64,000 nucleotides of DNA, taken from Paenibacillus polysaccharolyticus. Lineage in GTDB: Bacteria > Bacillota > Bacilli > Paenibacillales > Paenibacillaceae. The translations under genes and the position numbers were made by a program. Each line of letters starts with the position of its first letter. Positions within the stretch are counted from its first letter, which is position 1. The DNA lies in assembly GCF_900102085.1 (NCBI RefSeq), contig NZ_FMVM01000004.1, positions 124,001 through 188,000 on the forward strand. The letters run 5' to 3'. Of the stretch, positions 44,588 through 53,326 are shown piece by piece. The notes beneath the pieces were generated by a model, which saw only the letters and a program-made list of their open reading frames with translations, did no database searches and was not told where the DNA came from.

Positions 44588-44620
44588 CCAAAAAGAGCCT
44601 GATGGAGTATCAGGCTCTTA
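44588..44620 (-). terminator. Rho-independent terminator for the leftward lipoprotein genes
   Basis: AAGAGCCTGAT and ATCAGGCTCTT form an 11-base perfect stem with loop GGAGT. Read leftward it is followed by TTTTGG, suiting the minus-strand genes. Confidence 0.8.
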
Positions 44621-44648
44621 CGCAGGGTCAAGCTGGTGACATTATATT

Positions 44649-44981
44649 CTATTTAGAGGATTTGATCGCATCAGGTACTGAACCAGTTTTTACCGTATAC
44701 GTACCATAATCAACCATTGCAAAAATTTCCTGATCTTTGTGTCCTTGTACATACCCTGTCAGTGAAACCGTATGAGATAGATCCGCGGGGATGAACTTAT
44801 GATCTGTAAACACAACGTCAATGCCGTAGGTTTCTTTGAAATAAACCAAGCTTACTTCCTCGGCCTTTTGGATAATCTCCTTTTTTTCGCTGGACATACA
44901 ACTACAAATTATGGTGAGACTCAGGAACGTGAGGAGTAGCCATAAATAAGGGTGAAAACGATAAGAGTGCATTTCTAGCAT
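44649..44981 (-). CDS. Small lipoprotein, candidate lipase immunity protein (TilA-like), copy 2
   Basis: The start at 44981 has AGGAAG three to four bases upstream; an ATG nine bases inside is an alternative. A hydrophobic leader ends in a lipobox-like IICSC. The mature part aligns with the next lipoprotein: AEEVSLVYFKETYGIDVVF, TDHKFIPADLSHTVSLTGYV, YGTYTV. The fold resembles the DUF1433-type lipoproteins of Bacillota (from memory). It lies leftward of, and divergent from, the TslA-like lipase, so neutralising the lipase at the outer membrane face is the likely role. Confidence 0.6.
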   Translation of the reverse strand: MLEMHSYRFHPYLWLLLTFLSLTIICSCMSSEKKEIIQKAEEVSLVYFKETYGIDVVFTDHKFIPADLSHTVSLTGYVQGHKDQEIFAMVDYGTYTVKTGSVPDAIKSSK

Positions 44982-45030
44982 CAGCTTCCTGTTATAAATT
45001 TTAGAGCCTCTTAAACGTTGAATAGATTGT

Positions 45031-45363
45031 TTACTTGATTTTCTTATCTAAAAGTTCTTTAGGTACAACAGCTGTTTGTACTTCAAACGTATCGTAATCA
45101 ATAAGTATACTGATCGATACTTCTTTATTAGCTGTAACATATCCACTCAAATTCAGATTGTGACTAAGATCCTTAGGCATAAATTTATGATCTGTGAAAT
45201 GTACTTCTGTATTGTAATGGTCAATGAAATATTGATGTCCCACTTGTGTGGCTTTTTCAATAACTTGCTCTTGATTGGGCACTGTATTACATCCACCGAC
45301 TATAATGGCCAAGATGATTAATAAAGTTGATATATATTGAATTTTTTTAAAAATATTCTTCAA
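45031..45363 (-). CDS. Small lipoprotein, candidate lipase immunity protein (TilA-like), copy 1
   Basis: Translation appears to start at TTG 45363 directly behind GGGGG; spacing is poor and no better start exists. The leader (STLLIILAIIVGGC) ends in the lipobox VGGC. The mature protein shares TDHKFMPKDLSHNLNLSGYV with copy 2. It starts 77 bases from the divergent lipase gene. In S. aureus, the secreted lipase TslA is neutralised by the lipoprotein TilA; the same placement and size suggest the same role here. Confidence 0.62.
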   Translation of the reverse strand: MKNIFKKIQYISTLLIILAIIVGGCNTVPNQEQVIEKATQVGHQYFIDHYNTEVHFTDHKFMPKDLSHNLNLSGYVTANKEVSISILIDYDTFEVQTAVVPKELLDKKIK

Positions 45364-45440
45364 CCCCCTATATATGTGAACTTGACACTTAATAATATAC
45401 TTTAACTTTTGGAATCAGTAAACACAGGAAGGAGAAGCTT

Positions 45441-46802
45441 ATGGATACATATATCAGTGATAAAACCTATAAGGAAATTTCGGAGCTGGCTTATCTTAAT
45501 ATGAAGGCAGGAGATTACCCGGATACAGTTGACTCGGGGAACTGGAAAGTGATTGAACCGGATGGAGCCAAACTCCATAGAAGATCCGGATTTGATGCTG
45601 TCGTTTTGAAGAATGATCATACAGACCAGATTGTTATAGGTTATCGTGGTACAGAACCGGCAGGCAAGCTTACAGATAAGGCAGCGGATTGGGAAACAGA
45701 CGTCTTCGATGTTCTAGGTGGTAGAACAAGAAGACTTGAAGATGCAGTGACCGACCCGGAACGTTATAACATTTTTAAGAATAGTCCATTTAAAGCTATA
45801 GTGGATAATGAACGATGGGAGAACAATCAGTTTCACCAAGCTGAGGAACTATATGAGGTGGTACAGAAGACATATCCTGACTCAGATATTACGGTGACAG
45901 GTCATTCTCTTGGTGGTGGCTTAGCTCAATATGTTGCCGCTCGGAATGATGTATCCGGGATGACCTACAGTGCCCCAAGTGTGATGAATCTGCTGGATGA
46001 TGCCAGCATTGCCAAGGTTAACGAAGGATACTTCGATAACAAAATACTTAATGTTGTTCATCCCAATGACTCTGTAGGTGCGGGCGGATTAGTCGAATAT
46101 GACAGACATGTCGGTGTTACCGTATATAAAGGGCAAGATTTCGAGTCGGCCAATGCGATGTATCAGGATTGGAAATTTCAGTTACAGCTGAAAATCCCGT
46201 TTCAACCTCTGGGGGCTGGATCACCGATGCTGGTGCATGATTTAAAACTCGGTTTTGATCTGGATAAACTGCAGATGGGCAACATTGTCAGACTCATGGA
46301 TTCCTTTTCCAAGGATGAGGGGAAAGGATATCACTCCATGAAACAATATAGTTTTGATGAACAAGGGAATTTGATTGGTCCATTAATTGATCGGAAAACA
46401 GGTGCTACCCTGGATATCTCTCCAAGATGGACTGCACACCAAGAGGCTCTTGCTGCCTTCTCTAAAATTACCTCAGGAGCAGTAGGCACACTGATAACAG
46501 CTATTGCTGGGAATCAAGGGGGACTAGGCGGAGGAAAGATACAATTAACACCGGAAGAGTTAGCACAGTCTGCTCGTGAAATGAGAATGAGTCTAACTGG
46601 GTTTTCCAGTGATGCGCAAGCTTCGATTCAGATGTTTCAGACGCATATTTCCACAAGCGAAAGTCAGTCTTTTACCCCAATTGCGTATAACGCGACAGCG
46701 ACTCTGCAAAGGATCAATCGTTGGTACCAGGAATCGATTAGTGAGATTGCAGATTACATTGAGCGTAAGCGAGAAGATTTTGTCATTGCAGACCAGCAGT
46801 AA
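45441..46802 (+). CDS. TslA-like type VII lipase toxin with reversed domain order
   Basis: CAGGAAGGAG precedes the ATG. Residues 1-260 form a class-3 lipase/alpha-beta hydrolase with the nucleophile elbow TGHSLGGGLAQY (Ser156), a probable Asp210 in HPNDSVG and His223 in YDRHVGV. There is no signal peptide. The C-terminal 90 residues (IQLTPEELAQSAREMRMSL to IERKREDFVIADQ) look like a WXG/LXG-type helical targeting domain. Placing toxin first and targeting domain last matches the TslA class described from S. aureus, where the enzyme is a phospholipase A. A small WXG partner follows 39 bases downstream and two lipoproteins lie divergent, completing the expected cassette. Confidence 0.75.
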   Translation: MDTYISDKTYKEISELAYLNMKAGDYPDTVDSGNWKVIEPDGAKLHRRSGFDAVVLKNDHTDQIVIGYRGTEPAGKLTDKAADWETDVFDVLGGRTRRLEDAVTDPERYNIFKNSPFKAIVDNERWENNQFHQAEELYEVVQKTYPDSDITVTGHSLGGGLAQYVAARNDVSGMTYSAPSVMNLLDDASIAKVNEGYFDNKILNVVHPNDSVGAGGLVEYDRHVGVTVYKGQDFESANAMYQDWKFQLQLKIPFQPLGAGSPMLVHDLKLGFDLDKLQMGNIVRLMDSFSKDEGKGYHSMKQYSFDEQGNLIGPLIDRKTGATLDISPRWTAHQEALAAFSKITSGAVGTLITAIAGNQGGLGGGKIQLTPEELAQSAREMRMSLTGFSSDAQASIQMFQTHISTSESQSFTPIAYNATATLQRINRWYQESISEIADYIERKREDFVIADQQ

Positions 46803-46841
46803 AGCACAAGGCATCTTATTCAGACTAACAGGAGGAAGGAC

Positions 46842-47138
46842 ATGGGCAGAATTTCCGTATCCTTATCAGACTTAAGAAGAGCAGTTCAGCAATGTGAACA
46901 GTTACAACAACGGCTTATGCAACAGGAGCAGAAAATGCGAACGATCCATGGAAGATTAAAGCAGGATTGGGTAGGGGTATCGGCAACCGAATTAACCTCC
47001 AAAATGCAGTCTTTTGTAGAAGGAGCCTCCACTAAACTTGCCGAACTTGAAGCCCATAAAGAGGAACTCAAACGATATATTCGTAAGATGGAGGAAGCAG
47101 ATCGGGAAGATCGCAGAGCAAGACGAATGTCTCAATAA
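46842..47138 (+). CDS. WXG100-family small helical partner of the lipase
   Basis: AGGAGGAAGG lies just before the ATG. The 98-residue protein is a helical hairpin with the WxG turn at W43-V44-G45 (LKQDWVGVSATELTSK), preceded by ISVSLSDLRRAVQQCEQ and followed by a long charged helix (AHKEELKRYIRKMEEADRED). TslA needs small helical partners (TlaA1/TlaA2 in S. aureus) to be secreted; here only one such gene is present. It should bind the lipase C-terminal domain to form the composite secretion signal. Confidence 0.72.
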   Translation: MGRISVSLSDLRRAVQQCEQLQQRLMQQEQKMRTIHGRLKQDWVGVSATELTSKMQSFVEGASTKLAELEAHKEELKRYIRKMEEADREDRRARRMSQ

Positions 47139-47161
47139 CTATAGATATGACGATAACGAAG

Positions 47162-47206
47162 AAATAGTTAGAATCGGCAGATCAAAGGCTCCGAGTCTAA
47201 CTATTT
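47162..47206. terminator. Bidirectional hairpin between convergent genes
   Basis: AAATAGTTAGAATCGG pairs with CCGAGTCTAACTATTT with one mismatch. It separates the WXG partner from the leftward lipoprotein. Confidence 0.6.
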
Positions 47207-47246
47207 ATAATATATGTGGCTGGCCTGAGATAAAGGAGGCTTGTTG

Positions 47247-47774
47247 TTACTTATTCATCACCTTGACCTGACCTTGTACATATTCATGGTAGTCACGAAA
47301 ACTGTTGATGTGTTGCAGGGCATCTGTTTTCGCAGACTGGATTTTAATTTTTCCGGACGGAGGATTATTTTTCATTTCGGTGACTGCATTTTTGGAGCCC
47401 TCAATATCTTCTGACATTTCCTGAATTCGTTGTAACAAAGCAGGATGGCCTTCATATTGGAGCATCTCGGCGAGTGGTCTCATCTCTTCAAGTTTTTGAC
47501 TTGAACGCTCCAGCGTTGTCATGACCTGATCGCCATCCGTGTTGACGCTCAGAGAAACCATGCGATGGATATGATCTTTCTCCATTCTTTCCAGGGCTTC
47601 CAGGTGAGAAGCTTCTAACCGTTTGGGATCTCCCCAGCTTCGGGTTTGTTGTTCGTTCGGGTTCGTTTGCTCGGCAGTAGGCATGTTATTGCTGTTGTTG
47701 CCGTTACCGCATCCCCAAACTAGAGATGTACATGCCAGAATCGCTCCAATAGCAACGATGCGTTTTAAACTCAT
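47247..47774 (-). CDS. Hypothetical lipoprotein
   Basis: A leader (MSLKRIVAIGAILACTSL) ends in the lipobox VWGC, followed by an Asn-rich spacer. The remaining roughly 130 residues are helical (LEASHLEALERMEKDH, RSSQKLEEMRPLAEMLQ, INSFRDYHEYVQGQVK). Probably an extracytoplasmic helical-bundle protein. No family recognised; it is convergent to the TslA-like cassette and probably not part of it. Confidence 0.6.
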   Translation of the reverse strand: MSLKRIVAIGAILACTSLVWGCGNGNNSNNMPTAEQTNPNEQQTRSWGDPKRLEASHLEALERMEKDHIHRMVSLSVNTDGDQVMTTLERSSQKLEEMRPLAEMLQYEGHPALLQRIQEMSEDIEGSKNAVTEMKNNPPSGKIKIQSAKTDALQHINSFRDYHEYVQGQVKVMNK

Positions 47775-47931
47775 GTTGTCACTCCTTCAATATTTTCCTG
47801 AAGGTAGTATGAGCTATTTTTTCCAAAAACATGCCTGACTTTTAAGGATACATTCCTATTCGGAATGATTAGGACGTAACAATGCTAGGCATCGATGTTC
47901 AACACAGGTTAAACAAGGAGGAAGGTCAAAT

Positions 47932-48294
47932 ATGAGGATTTATAAAAATCCAATCTGGAGATGGACGACTATTCTTCTGTATCCCGCCATTATTTTCATT
48001 TTTCAAAGCTGGGGCCCTATCTTAGACTCATGGACGATTCCAATCTTATTTGCGGCTATATTTTGCTTTCTCTGGAGTGACGTCAAGGATATGCTGGCTT
48101 CGACGATATTAACATGGGTTGTTGCTATTCCGATATGGTGGGACTTTGTGGAGCGACCAAAGCCATCGTTTGGTGCTGAACATTTTGCCGCTCATCTGTG
48201 GTTAATTATTCTGGTGTATATTGCCTTTGTGTTTATCCCACAACTTATGATTCTCGTTACTCGATTACGAGTGATGGACTATTATTGGAAGTAA
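47932..48294 (+). CDS. Small integral membrane protein
   Basis: AAGGAGGAAGG precedes the ATG. The 120-residue protein has four hydrophobic helices, including TTILLYPAIIFIFQSWGP and LWLIILVYIAFVFIPQLMIL. It lies 26 bases from another membrane-protein gene in the same direction, so the pair is an operon. Not recognised. Confidence 0.6.
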   Translation: MRIYKNPIWRWTTILLYPAIIFIFQSWGPILDSWTIPILFAAIFCFLWSDVKDMLASTILTWVVAIPIWWDFVERPKPSFGAEHFAAHLWLIILVYIAFVFIPQLMILVTRLRVMDYYWK

Positions 48295-48320
48295 GCCGGG
48301 ATAGGAGAGGATAGAATAAA

Positions 48321-48824
48321 ATGAAGGTGATCAAACGCATTAACAAGCCGTATCTGATCTTCCTGATATGGAATGTACTTATGGTTTTTGCCGTAGATGG
48401 AATGACGATCAAGCATGAAATGGGTAAAGGTGTATCTGGGAATGGCAATTTGGGCATTCTTGCTTTATTTCCATCCGTGCTTACTTTTCTGATCTTATGT
48501 TTCTGGACGGCATATGTCACGAAATGGTGGTTATATGACCAACGCGAGTACTGGGGCAAATGGGGCAATGCAGCGGTCAGTATTGTTGCTGCAGCGTTGT
48601 GTGTATTATCTGTCTTCTGGGAAATCTATATCTTTGAAGACCTGCGTGTGCAGCTTAACGGTTATACACATGACCCAGAATCGGCAGTGTATCGTTTTGG
48701 CTGGCTGAACCAATATACGAATACGCTATACTACAACTTTCCGATTTTACTGTTTGGCGTATCTTTCGCAGTCATCATCGGTTGGGTGCTGGAGCTAGTG
48801 CAGCGTTTACGCTCGAAGTCTTGA
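48321..48824 (+). CDS. Integral membrane protein
   Basis: ATAGGAGAGG precedes the ATG. The 167-residue protein has four helices (YLIFLIWNVLMVFAV, ILALFPSVLTFLILCFWTAY, AAVSIVAAALCVLSVF, FPILLFGVSFAVIIGWVL) and an extracytoplasmic loop with EDLRVQLNGYTHDPESA. Same operon as the preceding gene. Function unknown. A strong bidirectional terminator follows. Confidence 0.6.
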   Translation: MKVIKRINKPYLIFLIWNVLMVFAVDGMTIKHEMGKGVSGNGNLGILALFPSVLTFLILCFWTAYVTKWWLYDQREYWGKWGNAAVSIVAAALCVLSVFWEIYIFEDLRVQLNGYTHDPESAVYRFGWLNQYTNTLYYNFPILLFGVSFAVIIGWVLELVQRLRSKS

Positions 48825-48912
48825 TGGCAACATTTTTTACTTGTACGGGTGCAGAACTTGATTGTTATTTCCCTACCTTTATATCCGTCCCTACGCTGAA
48901 AAAATGATGTCT

Positions 48913-48960
48913 AAAGCCCTGCTGCTGAACATGTTTTTGTTATCAGCAGCAGGGTTTCTT
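48913..48960. terminator. Bidirectional rho-independent terminator
   Basis: AAAGCCCTGCTGCTGA pairs with TCAGCAGCAGGGTTT around a 14-base loop between the membrane-protein operon and the leftward ger operon. Confidence 0.88.
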
Positions 48961-48963
48961 CCT

Positions 48964-50139
48964 TTACACTTTCCTCTTATATTTCCCAGTATACGGAATC
49001 GTCAGGTGGATATTTAAAGTTTCAATGGAATCCTCCGTGAGAATGAGGTTTTCCCCATCCCCGGATAACTTGTGCCACAGTTTCGGGTTTTTGCGATACA
49101 GTTTTTCTTGTAGGCCGTATACATCGACTCCCCGTTTTAATCCATTTCGATAGGTTTCCATGATCTGCTCTTTAAGCGTATCCTCGCTTACTTGGGTCAT
49201 TTCGTCATATGTCATGGGAACGAGATATTCATACAGTGCAGTCAGATATTTGGCATCAATCCGAAAGGTAACTTTCTCTCCTCGGATGATCGGTTCTACT
49301 TTTATTGTGGGCAGACCGACACTTAGTGCCCCATAGATTACACCGTTTTTTTGAACAAGTAGAGGAGCCCGGCGCATACCTTTAATCAACCAGTGATAGC
49401 CGGACAATTCGTCTCGCGACAAAAAATTGAACTTTTCACCCATCCTTTCAAAATAAGCTCCTTCAATCAGAAACAAGTCATGTTCCTTTTTATTTTGCAG
49501 CCATAAGTCCTTGTTTAAAGCAATGACAGGCAGATACGTCGTGGTTGCGGGATCATTGTGCTTGGCAATCAGTTCGAAGCTGAGTACAGGTGCAAACAGT
49601 GAATTTTCCATGTAGCTGGGCAACGGATTGTGCAGGATGCTGTCCAGTGGAGACAAATTGTAGATTGAAGCGGTGCTCAGTATGTCCAGCAAAGGCTCTC
49701 GCGTACCGTATACCCATGTCGTATATCGTGCTTCCGGAAATCGTCCGAGCATGTCAAAAACATCCTTGATGTGTTGGTTATTCAGCACGCTCTCTGCCAT
49801 GACGATGGCTGTCACATGCCCCCAAGCAATGTGGAGCTGAGATGCACGCCATAACTCGTTCATGGCAAGGCTCATCGTTTTCCCTTGAGCATGTCCGACC
49901 CAGATTGGAGGGGATTCGGCTGTTTTCCCTGAATTATCCGTTTTGGCTATACTTGAAAAATCAAGAGTTTGCACGTAAATATGATACATGCCGTCCTTAT
50001 ATTCAATGCCAATGGCCTTGGCATAATCCACCTGCTGAATCTCGTATGCACTCCAACATCCGGTGGTCATGATGCAAAGCAAAAGACTCAACAAACTTAA
50101 TAACCAGCGTTGTAACCAGCACGGTAGTATGTTGCTCAT
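48964..50139 (-). CDS. Ger(x)C family spore germination lipoprotein
   Basis: The leader (LLSLLSLLLCIMTTGC) ends in lipobox TTGC at Cys28. The 391-residue protein has the GerC pattern: CWSAYEIQQVDYAKAIGIEY, VTAIVMAESVLNNQHIKDVF and ALNKDLWLQN, ending in LIPYT-like LTIPYTGKYKRKV. It is the third gene of the ger operon, its start overlapping the GerA-type stop by four bases. It is anchored at the outer face of the spore inner membrane as part of a germinant receptor. Confidence 0.9.
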   Translation of the reverse strand: MSNILPCWLQRWLLSLLSLLLCIMTTGCWSAYEIQQVDYAKAIGIEYKDGMYHIYVQTLDFSSIAKTDNSGKTAESPPIWVGHAQGKTMSLAMNELWRASQLHIAWGHVTAIVMAESVLNNQHIKDVFDMLGRFPEARYTTWVYGTREPLLDILSTASIYNLSPLDSILHNPLPSYMENSLFAPVLSFELIAKHNDPATTTYLPVIALNKDLWLQNKKEHDLFLIEGAYFERMGEKFNFLSRDELSGYHWLIKGMRRAPLLVQKNGVIYGALSVGLPTIKVEPIIRGEKVTFRIDAKYLTALYEYLVPMTYDEMTQVSEDTLKEQIMETYRNGLKRGVDVYGLQEKLYRKNPKLWHKLSGDGENLILTEDSIETLNIHLTIPYTGKYKRKV

Positions 50140-51641
50140 CGACCTTTGCCATCCTTACGCGGTTTTTGTGTCTCCAGGTAAATAGGTCTACGTTTTCCCA
50201 AACCCGTAGGGACTTTGAACAGAGAGGCAATGGCTTGTTTGAAATTCAGCGGTGTTAAGGGTGTAAGGTATGGGATTCCAAACGATTTTAAGTCCGTCAG
50301 ATAGATCAGAAACAGGATCATGGACAGAATGAACCCGTAAATCCCCAATGTCGCTCCCAAGATAAAGCAAAGAAAGCGCAAAATGAGTATAGAACTGGTC
50401 ATGACTTGATTGACAATGGTTGCTCCAGCTACAACGGTAACGGCGATGACGACAATCATGAGCGGAGAGACCATACCGGCCCGAATGGCTGCATCTCCGA
50501 TAATCAGACCACCGACAACCGTTAACGTCTGTCCAATGGCGCTGGGCAAACGGACGCCTGCTTCCCGGAACAGCTCCATGAGCAGCATAATGAGAAACAT
50601 CTCAATGCCAGACTCCATGGGAAGCCCCATGCGGCCGACAGATATCGTTGCGACGAGGGGAAACGGAATTTGATCCATATGGAAAGAAGTTAGAGCGATA
50701 TAGAAACCAGGCAAAAATATAGTGACAAATAGACCAATGAATCGAAGCAAACGCCCCATGTTCACTGGAAGGAAGGGGAAGCTGGCATCCTCTGGTGATT
50801 TGAGTAACAGAAACAGGTTTACAGGCCCGATAATCACACTGGGATTACCGTCTACGATCAGAACGAAGCGACCGCTTAGCAAGCATTCCGATGCAAAATC
50901 AGGTCGACCCGTGTAATGCGTCAATGGAAACAAGGTGATCTTGGCAGGTGAGAGCAACTCTTCCAGATCATTCGCTGTCATAAGACGTTCAGTTTGAATG
51001 GCATGGAGACGATGTTTTATATCCTTGATCAGCTCTGGATTGGCAATGTTTTTCATATACATCAGAGCCACTTTGGTTGCTGAACGTGATCCGATGAGTT
51101 CGATACTGCATGCAAGTTCAGCCGTACGCAACCGGCTACGAATCAAGGATACATTGACAGCAAGTGGTTCGATAAAACCATCCCTTGCTCCGCGGATCGA
51201 GACTTCTGTCGTTGACTCTTCTGGTGTTCGTGTAGCCATATTGGAGATATCGATGCTCCACATGGTCTGCAGAGAGGGAAGGCATAGGAGCAGATGCCCT
51301 TCAAAAACACGAAGGGAGATCAGTTCCGTTCCATACTGCGCATCATCAAGGTCAACGCTGTTCCATTGCAGGTTAATATTTTTTTCAATGTCAGGCTTGT
51401 GAATGAAATGTGTGATGTCGTAGGTTCGTTTCATTTCCGGCAAGATGATGTCATGGATAATTTGTGTATCGACCATGCCACTGCAATAAGCGACAACCAG
51501 CTTCATCTGTCCGTCACCAAGCCGGTGGCTGTCGATAATAACATCATCGGAGCCTGCAAAAAACGTTTCCAGATGATGCTGATCGATACGGAACGGTTTA
51601 GTCCCTGGACGGGTTGGTTTCGTTCGCGGCGTTTGAGCCAT
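50136..51641 (-). CDS. GerA family spore germination protein (A subunit)
   Basis: The 501-residue protein has a soluble N-terminal domain (residues 25-270, LIGSRSATKVALMYMKNIAN and ECLLSGRFVLIVDGNPSVII) and a membrane domain of about five helices (RFIGLFVTIFLPGFYIALTS, RLPSAIGQTLTVVGGLIIG). These are GerAA/GerKA signatures. It overlaps the GerB-type gene upstream by 44 bases and the C-subunit gene downstream by four, so the three are translationally coupled. Confidence 0.92.
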   Translation of the reverse strand: MAQTPRTKPTRPGTKPFRIDQHHLETFFAGSDDVIIDSHRLGDGQMKLVVAYCSGMVDTQIIHDIILPEMKRTYDITHFIHKPDIEKNINLQWNSVDLDDAQYGTELISLRVFEGHLLLCLPSLQTMWSIDISNMATRTPEESTTEVSIRGARDGFIEPLAVNVSLIRSRLRTAELACSIELIGSRSATKVALMYMKNIANPELIKDIKHRLHAIQTERLMTANDLEELLSPAKITLFPLTHYTGRPDFASECLLSGRFVLIVDGNPSVIIGPVNLFLLLKSPEDASFPFLPVNMGRLLRFIGLFVTIFLPGFYIALTSFHMDQIPFPLVATISVGRMGLPMESGIEMFLIMLLMELFREAGVRLPSAIGQTLTVVGGLIIGDAAIRAGMVSPLMIVVIAVTVVAGATIVNQVMTSSILILRFLCFILGATLGIYGFILSMILFLIYLTDLKSFGIPYLTPLTPLNFKQAIASLFKVPTGLGKRRPIYLETQKPRKDGKGR

Positions 51642-52740
51642 GAGAAGGAGCCTCCTTGTCCTTTTTATGAATAAGAGCGGCCAGTGTCAAAAGAGTGGTG
51701 ATGATTGCCACGTAAGAGAGCATGGCTGGAAATTGAATGTGATCGACATAATAATCAACGTAATCAATGCGCCACCACTGAATAGCCAAAGCGCACATGA
51801 TCAGCGTGAGACAGAGGATGGTGATGTAGCGTTTCTTAGGTCTGCGGATATCCAGCAGATCAACAATCAGGTACATGGAGATGGCGACACGTGCAAAGGA
51901 ACCACTGAGCCATTGGTAGATCGAGAGAAAATCAACGTGCTGAAACAGTTTGCCGATATTGACGAGTTTCCATTGTTCGTACGGACTATTCCGCTGTTTC
52001 GCCGCTTCTTCTGGCCCAAATTCGACAATGGCTCCGAGCGTAGGTCCCAGTGCCATGCTGATCATGAAGAGGCCAAGCAACAACACATGCCACCAGCGTA
52101 GCTTGCCTTTAATGTCATGTTGAAAGAGCATCAACACCCAGATCTCCATGAGTCCCGCTAGAGAGTAGATCATTCCTCGGATGACGGGAGTCCAGCCATG
52201 TTCCATGATGGGGAAGAGCTGACTGTAATCTTTGTATTTCATATTGGCTGACATGACAAAGTAGCCAAGCAGAATGACCAGAGGTAATAAAATACTGGAT
52301 GTCATTGCAATCGAACGAATGCCTTTGGCTGCTGACCAGGCAGCAACCAGAGCACCTCCACCAGCCAGCACATAGGTCGGTGTAAAAGGGAGATAGGTGG
52401 ATACCGTCCAGTTGGTGGTTTCATATAAGGTGTGTGTCCCTAGCGAGAAGAGCAACAAGACCGCAGTAATGCGAAAGATCCAGGAGGGAACGACGCCGAA
52501 CTCACGCGTGATCCAATCGGTCAACCGCTGTCCGCGAATACGGCGGATAATGATGTACATCATACCCAGGAACAGCATGAACAATGGCGCTGCAGCGAGA
52601 ACAGAGAGCCAGCCATCTCTTCCGGCCACATCCAGAATGGCGGGGACAGACAAGACGTGACAGACTAGCCCGGCACTGAGCAAAATAATGGAGATGGATA
52701 ACCAGATGGTGATCTGTCCTTTTTCCTGATTCATGTCCAT
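51598..52740 (-). CDS. GerB family spore germination permease (B subunit)
   Basis: GGGAGGGG lies directly before two candidate ATGs (52740 and 52734). The 380-residue protein has about ten helices of the APC-type GerAB family (ITIWLSISIILLSAGLVC, FLGMMYIIIRRIRGQRLTD). It is the first gene of a B-A-C operon; classic gerA operons run A-B-C, but this order also exists in Paenibacillus. The B subunit forms the germinant-binding membrane unit. Confidence 0.9.
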   Translation of the reverse strand: MDMNQEKGQITIWLSISIILLSAGLVCHVLSVPAILDVAGRDGWLSVLAAAPLFMLFLGMMYIIIRRIRGQRLTDWITREFGVVPSWIFRITAVLLLFSLGTHTLYETTNWTVSTYLPFTPTYVLAGGGALVAAWSAAKGIRSIAMTSSILLPLVILLGYFVMSANMKYKDYSQLFPIMEHGWTPVIRGMIYSLAGLMEIWVLMLFQHDIKGKLRWWHVLLLGLFMISMALGPTLGAIVEFGPEEAAKQRNSPYEQWKLVNIGKLFQHVDFLSIYQWLSGSFARVAISMYLIVDLLDIRRPKKRYITILCLTLIMCALAIQWWRIDYVDYYVDHIQFPAMLSYVAIITTLLTLAALIHKKDKEAPSHGSNAANETNPSRD

Positions 52741-52934
52741 CCCCTCCCATTTCGATGTGTTTTCGTTAGATTGTACAGTCTATGAGAAAATGATTCGTTT
52801 TTCAGATTTTTTCACAGAAAAATCAGCCCGAGATGGACGGAGGGGAAAGAAAGCTATAACATATACGATATAAGGAATAGGTCAAGGTACGAGGTATAAG
52901 TTGTGAGAAGTGAGCTCTCGCTCACCACTTAAAT

Positions 52935-53137
52935 ATTCTAACGATCTCAGATGAGCTTATTTGAGCGAAATGGGGAGTTCTGGAATTCTAACGATCACCA
53001 GGAGCCTTATTTTGCTGAAAAGACAAGGTTAACGCCCATTTTTGAACCAATTCTCCGAAATAAGGTCTCCTGAGATCGTTAGAATATAAAAAGGTGTGAT
53101 ATTGCTCAAATAGCGTTCCTGGTGATCGTTAGAGAAT
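52935..53137. repeat. Cluster of four inverted REP-like elements
   Basis: Four related units sharing ATTCTAACGATC lie here: two forward (52935 and 52985) and two reverse (ending 53085 and 53137). One forward and one reverse unit continue CTCAG, the others CACCAGG; most have a following GAG-CTTATTT block about 18 bases in. They can fold into nested hairpins. The surrounding 52741-53326 contains no convincing gene. Confidence 0.75.
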
Positions 53138-53326
53138 GATAGCATCAGTAACCACTTACTCACTCGCATCGTTGTCTCTGTCCGCGCTCGTCGCAGTATC
53201 CGCATCCGCTTCAACAGAGTTATGGACAAGCACTTGTAGCACGCAATCTCTTTATGTAGTACTCGGGATCAACATGCATCACCCAAAATCACTATGTAGC
53301 ACTCAAGAACAGGGAGGAAACTTGCG

